Shown one piece after another: positions 1 through 9,861 of a stretch of 64,000 bases of DNA. The first letter of the stretch is position 1; every line of letters begins with the position of its first letter. The position numbers were made by a program, and so were the translations under genes. The notes below the pieces were generated by a model. The model worked only from the letters and a program-made list of their open reading frames with translations, had not been told where the DNA came from and did no database searches. The stretch comes from Pseudoalteromonas sp. T1lg75 (GTDB taxonomy: Bacteria; Pseudomonadota; Gammaproteobacteria; Enterobacterales; Alteromonadaceae): the NCBI RefSeq assembly GCF_002964705.1, contig NZ_PQCD01000049.1, positions 342,704 to 406,703 on the forward strand, read 5' to 3'.

Positions 1-48
1 GTTTTTGTAATTAGGTTGCTTAGCCTCGCTGGCTCAGCTGCCGCGCTT

Positions 49-91
49 ACAAAAATTCATCGAAGCACTGCTTCGATATGCAAATTTTTGT
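49..91 (+). other. Imperfect hairpin directly upstream of tRNA-Glu
   Basis: An imperfect inverted repeat fills the bases just before the tRNA. CAAAAATT at 50-57 can pair with AATTTTTG at 83-90, and CGAAGC at 61-66 pairs with GCTTCG at 70-75, with a small internal asymmetry between them. The outer arm touches the first base of the tRNA. It could be a processing structure in a longer tRNA transcript whose upstream part lies outside the window. No function can be proven here. Confidence 0.4.
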
Positions 92-165
92 CCCCTTCGT
101 CTAGAGGCCTAGGACACCGCCCTTTCACGGCGGTAACAGGGGTTCGAATCCCCTAGGGGACGCCA
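90..165 (+). tRNA. tRNA-Glu (anticodon TTC)
   Basis: This 76-base stretch folds as a full cloverleaf. The acceptor stem GTCCCCT pairs with AGGGGAC, the anticodon stem CCGCC/GGCGG at 117-121 and 129-133 encloses the loop CTTTCAC with anticodon TTC at 124-126, and the T arm carries GGTTCGAATCC. The CCA end is encoded at 163-165. TTC reads GAA and GAG glutamate codons. No second tRNA is visible downstream, and no clear terminator follows, so the gene may be the last of a cluster that begins outside the window. Confidence 0.97.
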
Positions 166-424
166 CTTTCTTCTTATTCTTTTCTCGTTATATTTTCCTA
201 AAAGCTTCAAGATCTCTGTACTTTTCTATAGCAGAAATTCTACAAATTCCTTTGCTAGTTCAATAACTTTCAGTTAACTTATCGGGCATTATTGCGTCTC
301 GACTTTGCTGCGTTTTGGCAAGGATCTTAGCCGCTAAATCACTATCGCAAATAATCCTTATCTGGGCTTCTTTCCTATGCCTGGGTGCTGGTTTACGCAT
401 GTATGAAAACCCTTGGGAGCAATT

Positions 425-1591
425 GTGTTAGCCCGGTTTTTACAACTTGTTATCTTGCTTTTGGGTATTGGCTCCAGTCCTGGCAGCCATGCCGCGCTGA
501 CCTTGGCTTTTTCCATTGAAAATGGTGAGTTTGCCTCGTTCTTAAGCGAGTCTGCAGCGGCCAAAGGATTGGCTATTGATGCCCAATGGGTTGACCAAAA
601 ACTGTTAAAGGTAAGGTTAATTCAAAGTGCGGAAAGCGGTGCGCGAGCAGACGCTATTTTAGTGCCTGCCGATCATTTAGGCATGGATGAGTTCGTTAAT
701 TACAGCGAAATTCCACAATCCATGCTCAGCCCTGAGCAATCCCCCTTATTCGCGGCCAGCGGCCGGATGCAAGGGCGTCAACTAGGCATTCCCATTGTTG
801 CCGGTAACCATCTGGTACTGTATTACAACAAGGCGTTGGTCAGTGAGCCAGCAACGAGTTGGCAACAATTGCTTCGCTATTATCAGCATCAAGGTACGGC
901 ACCCATAGGCTGGAGCTTTATGGAGATGTTCTGGTTTGTGCCCTTTGTCACCGCCTTCGGTGAGCCTCCGGTCGTTGCCGACCAACCTAACCTTAATACT
1001 AAGGCCATGCGTCAAGCACTGAGTTATGTGTGGCGTTTGGCCGAGCAGGGGGTTGTTGACCCTGGGTGTGACTATAGCTGCAGCGAGCAGCGTTTTATGG
1101 CCGCTAAGTTACCCTACAGTATTAATGGCATATGGGCCTATGATAACTATCGGCAGCACCTGGGGGAGCAATTAGGTGTTGCTGCCTTACCAAGGCTGGC
1201 GGGAAACACCATGAAGCCATATTCAACCGCCTTTGTATTGGCATTCCCAGAGCAGTCTTTGTACGGCGAGAAGCGTGCGCAGCTAGAGCAGTTAGCGGCG
1301 CTTTTACAGCACCCGGATGTGCAAACTCAACTCTGGCAGCGCCATGTCGGGATCCCTGTCCATCAGCAGGTGCAGCAACATATATTGGCCAACGCCGATG
1401 CCGACAGCCAAGTGTTCTTCGACACCTTAGCGCACAGTGAGCCCATGCCGAATTCTCCCAATATGATGATTATCTGGGAGGTGATGTTAAAGGGTTACAC
1501 CCGCTTTGGCGCTAAGGCCATGAATGCCCAACAGGCCAGTGAATTTATGCAGCATCTTGCTGAGCGCTCCATAGCGGCAAGGAACGAATAA
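425..1591 (+). CDS. Periplasmic solute-binding protein, family 1 type (likely sensory partner of the next kinase)
   Basis: The protein has an N-terminal signal peptide (hydrophobic LQLVILLLGIG stretch, likely cut after SHA) and the layout of an extracellular sugar-binding protein of the ABC family 1 type: early LAFSIENGEF strand, a GIPIVAGNHLVLYYNK hinge-like segment typical of maltose/sugar-binding proteins, then aromatic-rich ligand-site stretches. I choose GTG at 425 because GGGAG at 415-419 sits five bases ahead of it; a longer TTG start at 413 lacks this spacing. The stop codon abuts the ATG of the sensor kinase at 1592, so the two are translationally coupled. No permease or ATPase gene is nearby, so I infer that it presents a ligand to the kinase rather than feeding a transporter. 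The ligand is unknown. Confidence 0.75.
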   Translation: MLARFLQLVILLLGIGSSPGSHAALTLAFSIENGEFASFLSESAAAKGLAIDAQWVDQKLLKVRLIQSAESGARADAILVPADHLGMDEFVNYSEIPQSMLSPEQSPLFAASGRMQGRQLGIPIVAGNHLVLYYNKALVSEPATSWQQLLRYYQHQGTAPIGWSFMEMFWFVPFVTAFGEPPVVADQPNLNTKAMRQALSYVWRLAEQGVVDPGCDYSCSEQRFMAAKLPYSINGIWAYDNYRQHLGEQLGVAALPRLAGNTMKPYSTAFVLAFPEQSLYGEKRAQLEQLAALLQHPDVQTQLWQRHVGIPVHQQVQQHILANADADSQVFFDTLAHSEPMPNSPNMMIIWEVMLKGYTRFGAKAMNAQQASEFMQHLAERSIAARNE

Positions 1592-3808
1592 ATGCGCACC
1601 GCCAAATTTAGTCATGCCTTGTTTGTCAGCATAGTGTGGATCAGCCTGGTTCCCATGTTGCTGGTCGTACTGTTTTTTGGCTATCAGTTTTATCAAAACT
1701 CCTTGGCTCAGGCGCAGCAAACCTTGAATTGGCGCGCCAATAATGACGCTTTGGCACTGCGTCAGCAGTTGTTTAAGACCGTGATTGATAACGAGCGCCT
1801 GGCTAACTCCAAGGCCATTGCCGAATTACCCATACGCATTCTTTATTCGCAATTTGCGCTCACCCAACTTCAGGAATATGTCACCCAAAGCCCAAATATT
1901 CACGCTGCCATGGTCATAGATAAGGCTGGCTTTATTGTCGAAGGCTTTCCTCTTAAGGCACTGAATATGGATATCGCCACCACAGTGCCCTTATTACAGC
2001 AAAGCGTGCAGCAAGCGGGGTCTAGTTACTTTGTTGTTGAATTTGAAGGTCTGCAAAGCAGTGAGGCGCAGCCGATTGCGTATCTGGCCATTGCCACGCC
2101 TCTGAACCTGGAACGCGAGTCGCTAAGCACCCCCTACCAAACCACCGGCATCCTACTTACCTTGCAGCCAATTTCGTCACTGATCAGTTCATTGGCGCAA
2201 ATAGAGCAGGTTGAGCAATTTGCGTACAACAATACTTACCGCGTGATGTTGGCGGATAACGAGCTGGCGCAAGCGGGGACATTGGGCTCTCAGGCGCAGT
2301 TAACGGCCCGTAGCGAGATCGTGGCCATACTTCATAATGAGGCAAGTAGTCCCTTAACCTTGACCCTTAGCGAACCTCACGAACCGCATTTAAGCGCTTT
2401 ACGCCGCAGTTTGGCATTTGCCGCCATTTTGATACTGAGCCTGGGCATTCTGGCGCTGCTGTTGGCACGTTGGTTGGTGCGACGCTTTAACCAACCGCTA
2501 AAAGGTATCACCTTGTTGAGTAAACGCTACGCTCAGGGTCAATACGAATCCCAGGTACAGCCTTTTAGTTATCGTGAGTTTGAGAAGATCAGCGCCAATT
2601 TGCAAAGTATGGCAAAGACCATAGAAGCACAAATCGCCTCGCTAAAAGAACAAAAGCACAGAGCGCAGGCTTCGGAGCGAGCAAAAAGCTTATTTTTGGC
2701 CAACATGAGTCATGAACTGCGCACCCCTTTGAATGGTATTTTTGGTTATTTGCAGTTGCTACAAAGTACGCCATTGGCGTCACAGCAAGCTCAGTATACG
2801 CGGCAAATCCAGCTCTCCACGCAAATGCTGCTAACGGTCATAAACGACATTCTCGACTTTTCCAAAATCGAAGCGAATAAGGTGGTTCTAGAGCGCCAAC
2901 CCTGTGATTTGATCCAGCTCGTAAAGGATATCAATGAGCTTTTTGCGCCTGGCTGTGCACAAAAGGGTATTCGCTGCACTTTGGCGCTCCCTGAGCAACC
3001 GCAAGTATATGCGCTCTGTGATGAAATGCGCCTGCGCCAGGTGCTGAGCAATCTGGTGTCCAATGCAGTAAAATTTACCAGCCGCGGTGGCATAGAAATA
3101 GGCCTGCAGGTGAGCGAAAAGGGCCTCAGTTATGAGTGTGAGTTTACTGTTAAAGACACGGGCGTTGGCATAGCGAAAGAGCTACGTGGGCAATTATTTC
3201 AGCCCTTTATACAGGCTCAGGCCAGCACTACTCGTGAGTTTGGCGGAACCGGCTTAGGGCTCAGTATCTGTAAGCGTTTGCTTGAACTGATGGGCGGCAG
3301 CATTAGCCTTGCGAGTGAGCCGGATGAGGGCAGCACCTTTGTTGTTCGTCTGACCTTGGAGCGCTCAGCTCCCTTATCACAGATAAATGCAGAGCCCATG
3401 TCGTCGCTGCAGCAGGTCCGATTTGATGGTTTTCGAGTCCTGGTGGCCGAGGATAACCCCATTAACCAGCGCGTTATTACCAAGTTTCTGGAAAAGCAGG
3501 GGGTTGCCGTGCACCTGGTGGAAAATGGTGAGCAGGCCATTGACGCCGAAGCAAAGCAGGCTTTTGATCTTATTCTAATGGATATTCAGATGCCGGTGAT
3601 GGATGGCCTCAGTGCTAGTCGCGCTATTTGCGCCCACAACCCGGAGCATGCGCCCATCATTGCGGTCAGTGCCAATGCCATGAGTCAGGATATCGAAGCT
3701 GCGCTGGCGGCGGGGATGCAAGATCACCTGGCTAAACCCATTGAGTATCAGGCTTTGCTCGCCATATTGCATAAATGGCTGGTAAAAAAGGCGACTCAAC
3801 CTAGCTAG
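1592..3808 (+). CDS. Hybrid sensor histidine kinase with C-terminal receiver domain
   Basis: This 738-residue inner-membrane kinase has a transmembrane segment at about 11-30, a periplasmic sensor region to about 270, a second transmembrane segment at 274-296 and a HAMP-like linker to about 350. A HisKA domain follows with phospho-acceptor His374 in NMSHELRTPLNG. The ATPase domain has the N box around NLVSNAVKFT, DTGVGI near 522 and GGTGLGLSI near 551. The receiver domain at about 615-735 has acidic residues E620 and D621, phospho-site D664 in LMDIQMPVMDG and K715. All catalytic residues are present. It starts on the base after the stop of the binding-protein gene, so the pair likely works as one sensing unit. 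No separate output regulator or histidine phosphotransfer protein is adjacent, so its target is unknown. Confidence 0.93.
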   Translation: MRTAKFSHALFVSIVWISLVPMLLVVLFFGYQFYQNSLAQAQQTLNWRANNDALALRQQLFKTVIDNERLANSKAIAELPIRILYSQFALTQLQEYVTQSPNIHAAMVIDKAGFIVEGFPLKALNMDIATTVPLLQQSVQQAGSSYFVVEFEGLQSSEAQPIAYLAIATPLNLERESLSTPYQTTGILLTLQPISSLISSLAQIEQVEQFAYNNTYRVMLADNELAQAGTLGSQAQLTARSEIVAILHNEASSPLTLTLSEPHEPHLSALRRSLAFAAILILSLGILALLLARWLVRRFNQPLKGITLLSKRYAQGQYESQVQPFSYREFEKISANLQSMAKTIEAQIASLKEQKHRAQASERAKSLFLANMSHELRTPLNGIFGYLQLLQSTPLASQQAQYTRQIQLSTQMLLTVINDILDFSKIEANKVVLERQPCDLIQLVKDINELFAPGCAQKGIRCTLALPEQPQVYALCDEMRLRQVLSNLVSNAVKFTSRGGIEIGLQVSEKGLSYECEFTVKDTGVGIAKELRGQLFQPFIQAQASTTREFGGTGLGLSICKRLLELMGGSISLASEPDEGSTFVVRLTLERSAPLSQINAEPMSSLQQVRFDGFRVLVAEDNPINQRVITKFLEKQGVAVHLVENGEQAIDAEAKQAFDLILMDIQMPVMDGLSASRAICAHNPEHAPIIAVSANAMSQDIEAALAAGMQDHLAKPIEYQALLAILHKWLVKKATQPS

Positions 3809-3826
3809 TCGGTCGCCATCTAAACA

Positions 3827-4225
3827 TTAGAAGGTGGTGTATTCTTTTTTCTGAATCAGTTCGATGGCATAGCCATCTGGGTCTTTCACAAAAGCGATTT
3901 CCGTGGTGCCGCCTTTTACCGGACCCGGCTCACGGCTAATTACCCCACCAGCGGCGCGAATCTCGTCGCACGCCTTGTAAATATCATCGTACTCTATAGC
4001 GATGTGGCCATAGGCCGTGCCCAGCTCATAGCTATCCTGATCCCAGTTATACGTCAGCTCAAGCACGGTATGATCTTTCTCTTCACCATAGCCAACAAAG
4101 GCCAAGGTATAGCGGTATTCTTCATTGTCTGCTCGACGCAGCTCCTTCATCCCTAAAACTTGCGTGTAAAACTCAATTGAACGTTCTAAATTGCCCACGC
4201 GTAACATGGTGTGTAATAAGCGCAT
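3827..4225 (-). CDS. gloA: Lactoylglutathione lyase (glyoxalase I)
   Basis: This 132-residue protein is a glyoxalase I, which converts the methylglyoxal-glutathione hemithioacetal into S-lactoylglutathione in the cytoplasm. The four metal ligands of the well-studied enterobacterial enzyme occur at the same positions: His5, Glu56, His74 and Glu122. The length matches the short bacterial nickel-type enzyme. It converges on the hybrid kinase gene with only 18 bases between the stops and no visible terminator there. It is probably transcribed alone, from the 215-base gap before the protease terminator. Confidence 0.95.
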   Translation of the reverse strand: MRLLHTMLRVGNLERSIEFYTQVLGMKELRRADNEEYRYTLAFVGYGEEKDHTVLELTYNWDQDSYELGTAYGHIAIEYDDIYKACDEIRAAGGVISREPGPVKGGTTEIAFVKDPDGYAIELIQKKEYTTF

Positions 4226-4370
4226 GATGCCACCTTACATTGCATATATGAAAAGACGCTGTGGGCTTGTCGGCTACAACATCCGATAGCACACAGCATA
4301 ATAACCGGGTTACTTTAGCGTTAAACCCCAGGGGCTACAACCGTCAATTGGACACCAACGTGGTGCCTTA

Positions 4371-4402
4371 GATACAAAAATGCCGCTCAGGATTGAGCGG
4401 CA
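4371..4402 (-). terminator. Rho-independent terminator of the large subtilase gene
   Basis: TGCCGCTCA at 4381-4389 and TGAGCGGCA at 4394-4402 form a perfect 9-bp stem with a 4-base loop. Read on the minus strand it is followed by a T-rich run (complement of 4374-4380). It lies about 40 bases past the protease stop. Confidence 0.85.
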
Positions 4403-4440
4403 TGGGTTAACACTAACAACTTAGTGTCGGGCTTATGATG

Positions 4441-7400
4441 TTAGGCCTTTTGACGGCGCAGCCAAGCAAAAGGAAGCAGTAGCATGAGCCAGGCAAATGA
4501 ACCACTTGAACTCTTTTTATCTGCAACCGTACTTTGCTCGGTTACCGTCACGGTGACGCTTGAGGTTACTTCTTCTGTGCCATCGGAAACGGTAACAGTG
4601 AAGGTATGAGTGCCTACGCTTAGACCACTTACCGAGGTAGTGGCTGCAGCGCTATCTGCAATCGAACCAGGACCTTCCCACAGGTAAGACAATTCATCAC
4701 CATCCACATCGGCTGCACCAGCGGACAAGGTGATGCTTGAGCCTTCAACAACTTGCGTGCTGTTTGCACTTGCCTGTGCCGTCGGCGCGTCATTGACCGC
4801 CTCAACATTGAGCATAAATGTGGTGCTCGTAGCATCCGTTGGGTAGTTGTTATCGCTCACTTTCACCGTTACTTGCGTTTCACCACTGAAGTCCGGATCC
4901 GGCGTAATATCTATGGTTGAACCGCTTTGGTGGCCATTTACTGTGGCCGTGAAGCCTTCACCGCTAACGGAGATGGTGTTAGACACATTGTCGTTATCCA
5001 TATAGTCGACACGAATACCGCTCACCGTTTGCTCTTCCATCGTCGTTACATCGTCGATAGAGAACAAAGTGATATTCGATGGGAAACTAATTGTTTTGCT
5101 CATTGCCATCATAGGTTCACCTTCGATGTCAGCATTCACTGTTACATCAAAGTCTTGACCGATAGAATGAGCATTTGAGCTGGCAACTATGTGTACTTTG
5201 AACGCGGTCACTTCCGGGCCATCGTAATCAAGGCACACCACCATGTCATCCTTGAGATACTCATCAAGTAAGCCATAGTTGTCATCCCAAGGAACGATAC
5301 TCTGGTTTGTCCAACCGTAGAATGGCGAGCGTTGGTCCATTGGGCCACGGAAGCCACGAATACCGGCAGAAGCAAATTCCATCACACCTAGACCGGCTTG
5401 GATACCCGTGCCGTTACCGTTCCAATCTTCAAAGTGCAGGTTGTCATAGGCGTAAATAACTTCATAGGCACCTGGGGAGTGGTCGTAGCCACGGGCAATA
5501 ATTGCCTGGGCATCCACTCGCATATCATTGCCTTCGAGTGGTTCATATTCAAAATCAAGACCGCAACTGAAGTAATCACAGCCATTTTTACCTTGCATAT
5601 GTTGCAGGTTGTCCCACTCAACGACTACGTGCGTACCTGAGCCGGTTCCTGGGTCGACAAGTCGAGTAACCGTAATACCTGCGACCTCACTTTCGGGCAG
5701 CGCGTTACCCTCAGCATCGTTCACTTGGTACGGTGCGCCCCACGCCATTTCTTTAGCCATCACAGGGTGGAAGCGGTTATACCAGAATGCCCCCATCAGT
5801 TGCGCCGGACTGCTAAAGTTGTCAGCGGCAAAGCGGTAGCTCAATGTGACTGCGCCATCGAAGTCGATTGCACCGGTAGGGTGAATGTAGAGGCTATCTG
5901 ACGCATTACCAAACTCATAGTTGTGGAACAGCGCAAATTGCTCATCTTTTTCTTTATCGGTAAAGAGTGTCGAGAAGGGGATTTGCCATGCGCCGTCCAA
6001 TGGAATAACCGGGGCGCTGGGCTCAGGTTGAATACCGTAAGAGAGCAGGTCGATATAGCCACCGTTTCCTACCGGCGTCTTACATGACTGATCGGTAATG
6101 GAGTCGGTGATATGGTACATGGACTTGCGGCCTTGGCTGTTGTTTTGCACGCCAGAGACCACAAAGCTATTGCCCTCAATCGCTACGTCGCCTGTGATGA
6201 AGCCATTGTTTGATAGATACACATCATCCAAGGTCAAGCCTTCTGGTAACTCAGCACTGATGTTGAAGGTGCGGTCACCGCCAGAAACATTCGGCAGCAC
6301 ATCCAGTTCGAAGGCGATTTTATCACCGGCAATAGCCCGCGCTTTATCGCTATGGAAGCTGACCACATCATCACCGCGATTAACGTTGATCGATACTAAA
6401 CCAAGGTTATCCGGGTTTTGGTTGTCCGAGCCCAGCTCAATGGCAGTGTAATGGCGCTCACCCGTTTGCTGCTCAAAGTCGTTAAATTTAACGCTGATAT
6501 CAGACAGTACTTCAGAATCAGTCACGGCACTGACCGAGCCCTCGGCATTCTCAGCCTTGTTACCAAGCACCACGGCCGTCGCTACCTTGTGCGGGAACCA
6601 GGCATCTTCTTTGCCGCGCCAATACCACTTGTTCTGGTTGTTTTCTTCCCAAACTACCCAGTATTTGCCGGCGTCTGGATAAGGAATATTACAGAACTCG
6701 GTCACTTCGGTGTTTTTAACCGTAGACCTACAGATAACTTCATCGTCGTATTGAACCTGGTTGTCGCCGTTAGCGTCGATACCCACGTAAATACTGATAT
6801 TACCTTTGTCTGCGTTAAGCTCGTCTTCCACCGTTGCCGGGCCAGAGCTGACATGTTCAGCGATAAAGCGCACCGCATCTTCAGGTACATCTACCCAAGA
6901 AACGTGCAGCGTTTCACTGGACGTATCTTGTTTTGCCGGGAACATTTCAGAGCCATTGCCATTTGGTAGCTCTTTAAGCAATAGCTCTTCGATATTCGCT
7001 TGCACCGGCTCATACACAGTCACCTGTGGCGCTGCGGCTTTACCAAGTGGCTGGTTATCCAAACGGAAGGTGGGCGCATCCGTGTGCGAGGTAAATTCAA
7101 CAATCTCAGGCAGCTTGCCGCTGTCCAGAGACATTTCCACATTCATTTGCGACACGGGCACGGCAGGATCTTGAGCAATTAACTGTACTTTGCCAAATAC
7201 CGTGGCACCGCGGGCACTGTCGGTAATACTTTGAGCATTTTGCCAGCTGCCCGTGATCGACAAGCGCTGCGTCTCACCTTTTTTCAGGGTAAATTGTTTT
7301 GGCTCAACATCGACATGGACACTGTATTCATCGGTAATCGTGCTGACATCCCAGGTGCCATCGACCGTTGCCGTAACTTCTCGGATCCAGTTACAGCGAT

Positions 7401-9768
7401 AGAAACAGCGTTCGTCCACCATATTAGGGGTGTTTAATGCACCTAAGTTACCACCGCCATATGGGTTCGTAAGCTGATAGTGTTTAACCGGCACGTGCAT
7501 GATGAGGCCGGCATTGACTGCTTTATCAACTTGGGCAATACCCGAGCCATGGAACCAAGGGTGAATGTTGTCATAGCGGCCCAACGCATTTTTTACATCA
7601 TCGTTGGCAGTAAGCTGAATGGCAGACATCACCTCGGAAGGGGACCACTCGGGATGTGCTTGACGCACGAGTGTCATAGCCCCAGCAATATGCGGGCTGG
7701 CCATGGAAGTACCACTTTTAACACCGTAATCTGCCGGCCCAATTGAGCCAATCGCAACCTGAGCACCATAGGTGAAAGGTTGATCTGTTGTGTCTGCGGC
7801 AAGGATATCCGAACCCGGAGCGGCAATACCAGGTGCCGTGGCTTCACGGTATTGGGGCACAGCCGCATGACCGATTGAGCTGAACATAGACATGGCATCG
7901 ACCATGTTTTCGTTATGCTTAATGGTGTTATTTGATTTAGGGATCGTTAAGCGGTGATCGGCACCTTCACTCAACCAGGCGACAAATTCGTTAGCGTTGC
8001 TTAGAGGTGTCATGCCAAGTGGAATGTCGGTTTCCAAGGTATAGTGCATGTTGGCGTTCGATGACTCAGTATTGTAAACAACTACAGCCGCAGCACCTGC
8101 GTCTTTAGCATGTTTTACCTTGTCGGCGAGGGCGCCATTTTCACTATTGCTGTCGGAGCGGGCGCAGAACACGATTTCACCATTGGTAAAGGTGTTGGCA
8201 AAGGGCTGTTCACAGAATTCGTTGCCATAATCAGAGGCCAGTACCACAGGGCCGGTAATGTCACTTAAGAATGTCCCGTAGATATCTGTGCGCCAGCTGC
8301 GAGGAGGGGTAATGCCTCCTTCAAGATTGATGGCACGAGATGATTGGGCGATGGAAAACGAACGGCCCGTTTGTGTTGAGCCTACGGATAGTACCCAAGG
8401 AGAGACGTGCTGCACGGAGCCATAGGTTCCAGCGTTACCGGCAGAGGCCGAAACGTTTATGCCTGCTTCATGAGCGGCTAAAAAGGCCAGCTCCACGTCA
8501 TCGTTGTGGGGATCCCAACCACCGGAGATAGAGTAGTTAATAACGTCTACGCCATCGATGATCGCTTGTTCAATTGCGGCAACCAGGGGGACGGTTGGGC
8601 AGCCGATGTATTTATCCAAGGCACCGACCTGACCGGGTAAACAGGCCTGGTATGAAATAATGTTGGCATGAGGAGCCACACCGGATACTTGGTCTAACGT
8701 AATGCCTGTCTCAATGCCCTGTGAGGTGGCAGCCAGAGCAGGCAGTTTATGCTTTACGTTATAGACAATGTTACCCGCGGCGGTACTTGCGGTGTGGGAG
8801 CCATGGCCATTGAAGTCCAAGCCCACTTCAGGACGAGTTTCACCGTAAGGCCCCGCTTCAGGGTCGCTGTAGGCCGAGGTAATATCTGGGTGTGACCAAA
8901 TACCGATAAGTTTATCATTACACAGGTCTTCATAGCCTTCGATTTTACAATCGTGAAGGTAGTTGCCACTGCCCAGTGGGTTCATTACGGTATAGCCGTC
9001 ATCGCCCGTGGCTTGGAACATAGGGTGCTCTGGGTTAATCCCCGTATCAACCACACCGACGAGCATGCCTTCACCCTTTAGGCCCGTGCTGGAGCCATAC
9101 TGAGTGTTTGCCCATGCTTCTTTTGTGCCAATGCGTCCGTGGCTGGTATCCGTCAGTAAATCATAGGTTTGTACCGCGCGCACGCTGGCTACTTCTGGCA
9201 GCTTCGAAAGGCGCTCGGCATCGGCGGTGCTTAAATATGAGGCAATACCATTGATAGCAATTTGAAAACTATGCTCGACCGCGATATTGATACCGGTTTG
9301 GCGCTTAACGCTTGAAACGAAACTTGTTTGTTTCTGCTTCAACGAGTCAATGTAGTTCGCCACCTCAGGCTTGGCCAGTGGATTTTGCTGGCGGGCGCCG
9401 AGCGTATTGTCAGCAAATAAGGCGGTTTGTGAACCGTCTTGTTGCAGCTCTTTATGCAGGGCAGCCGGCGTATCGCGAAGGCGAATTAAATAGGTATGCG
9501 AAGGAGCATCATCAGGCCCGGCAACAAATTTTTGGGGTGGTCGAATCATCACATTACGGCCATTACCCTGAAGCAGAGAGGGCTCTTCAATATTGGCCTT
9601 TTGCGCTTCCATACGGGCTGCAATGGCTTGAGAGTTAAATTCGATCTTATCTACTTTTAGTGCCGAATTAGGCGCAGAAGGCAAGGTCGTAGCACCAAGG
9701 CTCGCTACATACATTGCCGTTAAGGTAGCTAAAGCAGTTTTAGCAAAAACCTTGTTATGACGTTTCAT
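4441..9768 (-). CDS. Large secreted S8 (subtilisin-family) serine protease with PA domain and C-terminal sorting tail
   Basis: This 1775-residue exported protease begins with a signal peptide (about 1-31), followed by an inhibitor I9-like propeptide around 90-200. The peptidase domain has Asp241 in VVDTG, His322 in GHGSH, oxyanion Asn445 in SAGNAG and Ser688 in SGTSMASPH. A protease-associated (PA) insert at about 505-600 separates the Asn and Ser blocks. The remaining ~1000 residues are beta-sandwich-rich, with a PKD/Ig-like region near the end (SDGTEEVTSSVTVTV). The last residues form a Ser/Gly stretch, a hydrophobic helix and an RRQKA end, resembling a GlyGly-CTERM signal used by rhombosortase. 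The start is supported by AGGATGG ahead of the ATG. It is divergent from a propeller sensor kinase, which may control it. The substrate is unknown but likely extracellular protein. Confidence 0.93.
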   Translation of the reverse strand: MKRHNKVFAKTALATLTAMYVASLGATTLPSAPNSALKVDKIEFNSQAIAARMEAQKANIEEPSLLQGNGRNVMIRPPQKFVAGPDDAPSHTYLIRLRDTPAALHKELQQDGSQTALFADNTLGARQQNPLAKPEVANYIDSLKQKQTSFVSSVKRQTGINIAVEHSFQIAINGIASYLSTADAERLSKLPEVASVRAVQTYDLLTDTSHGRIGTKEAWANTQYGSSTGLKGEGMLVGVVDTGINPEHPMFQATGDDGYTVMNPLGSGNYLHDCKIEGYEDLCNDKLIGIWSHPDITSAYSDPEAGPYGETRPEVGLDFNGHGSHTASTAAGNIVYNVKHKLPALAATSQGIETGITLDQVSGVAPHANIISYQACLPGQVGALDKYIGCPTVPLVAAIEQAIIDGVDVINYSISGGWDPHNDDVELAFLAAHEAGINVSASAGNAGTYGSVQHVSPWVLSVGSTQTGRSFSIAQSSRAINLEGGITPPRSWRTDIYGTFLSDITGPVVLASDYGNEFCEQPFANTFTNGEIVFCARSDSNSENGALADKVKHAKDAGAAAVVVYNTESSNANMHYTLETDIPLGMTPLSNANEFVAWLSEGADHRLTIPKSNNTIKHNENMVDAMSMFSSIGHAAVPQYREATAPGIAAPGSDILAADTTDQPFTYGAQVAIGSIGPADYGVKSGTSMASPHIAGAMTLVRQAHPEWSPSEVMSAIQLTANDDVKNALGRYDNIHPWFHGSGIAQVDKAVNAGLIMHVPVKHYQLTNPYGGGNLGALNTPNMVDERCFYRCNWIREVTATVDGTWDVSTITDEYSVHVDVEPKQFTLKKGETQRLSITGSWQNAQSITDSARGATVFGKVQLIAQDPAVPVSQMNVEMSLDSGKLPEIVEFTSHTDAPTFRLDNQPLGKAAAPQVTVYEPVQANIEELLLKELPNGNGSEMFPAKQDTSSETLHVSWVDVPEDAVRFIAEHVSSGPATVEDELNADKGNISIYVGIDANGDNQVQYDDEVICRSTVKNTEVTEFCNIPYPDAGKYWVVWEENNQNKWYWRGKEDAWFPHKVATAVVLGNKAENAEGSVSAVTDSEVLSDISVKFNDFEQQTGERHYTAIELGSDNQNPDNLGLVSINVNRGDDVVSFHSDKARAIAGDKIAFELDVLPNVSGGDRTFNISAELPEGLTLDDVYLSNNGFITGDVAIEGNSFVVSGVQNNSQGRKSMYHITDSITDQSCKTPVGNGGYIDLLSYGIQPEPSAPVIPLDGAWQIPFSTLFTDKEKDEQFALFHNYEFGNASDSLYIHPTGAIDFDGAVTLSYRFAADNFSSPAQLMGAFWYNRFHPVMAKEMAWGAPYQVNDAEGNALPESEVAGITVTRLVDPGTGSGTHVVVEWDNLQHMQGKNGCDYFSCGLDFEYEPLEGNDMRVDAQAIIARGYDHSPGAYEVIYAYDNLHFEDWNGNGTGIQAGLGVMEFASAGIRGFRGPMDQRSPFYGWTNQSIVPWDDNYGLLDEYLKDDMVVCLDYDGPEVTAFKVHIVASSNAHSIGQDFDVTVNADIEGEPMMAMSKTISFPSNITLFSIDDVTTMEEQTVSGIRVDYMDNDNVSNTISVSGEGFTATVNGHQSGSTIDITPDPDFSGETQVTVKVSDNNYPTDATSTTFMLNVEAVNDAPTAQASANSTQVVEGSSITLSAGAADVDGDELSYLWEGPGSIADSAAATTSVSGLSVGTHTFTVTVSDGTEEVTSSVTVTVTEQSTVADKKSSSGSFAWLMLLLPFAWLRRQKA

Positions 9769-9807
9769 GTTTCCATCCTGTTGATTAGATGATTGTTATT
9801 GTTAGTG

Positions 9808-9823
9808 GTGAATAAGCATTCAC
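9808..9823. promoter_or_regulatory. Palindrome in the divergent protease / sensor-kinase promoter region
   Basis: GTGAAT at 9808-9813 and ATTCAC at 9818-9823 are perfect inverted repeats around AAGC. The site lies midway in the 109-base gap between the divergent protease and propeller-kinase genes, a good position for a shared operator. A NarL-type regulator such as the one at 13036 is an obvious candidate to bind it, but this is inference from position only. Confidence 0.35.
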
Positions 9824-9861
9824 GTTTTAGGGTTATAACAACTTGGTTTTCGGGAGGGTAT

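Noticed and set aside
413..424. TTG at 413 as the start of the binding protein
   Set aside because: The ribosome site GGGAG lies inside it and fits GTG at 425 better; the signal peptide is complete from 425.
6418..6969. 183-residue plus-strand frame inside the subtilase gene
   Set aside because: Antisense to a well-supported protease with full motifs; no ribosome site or recognisable domain.
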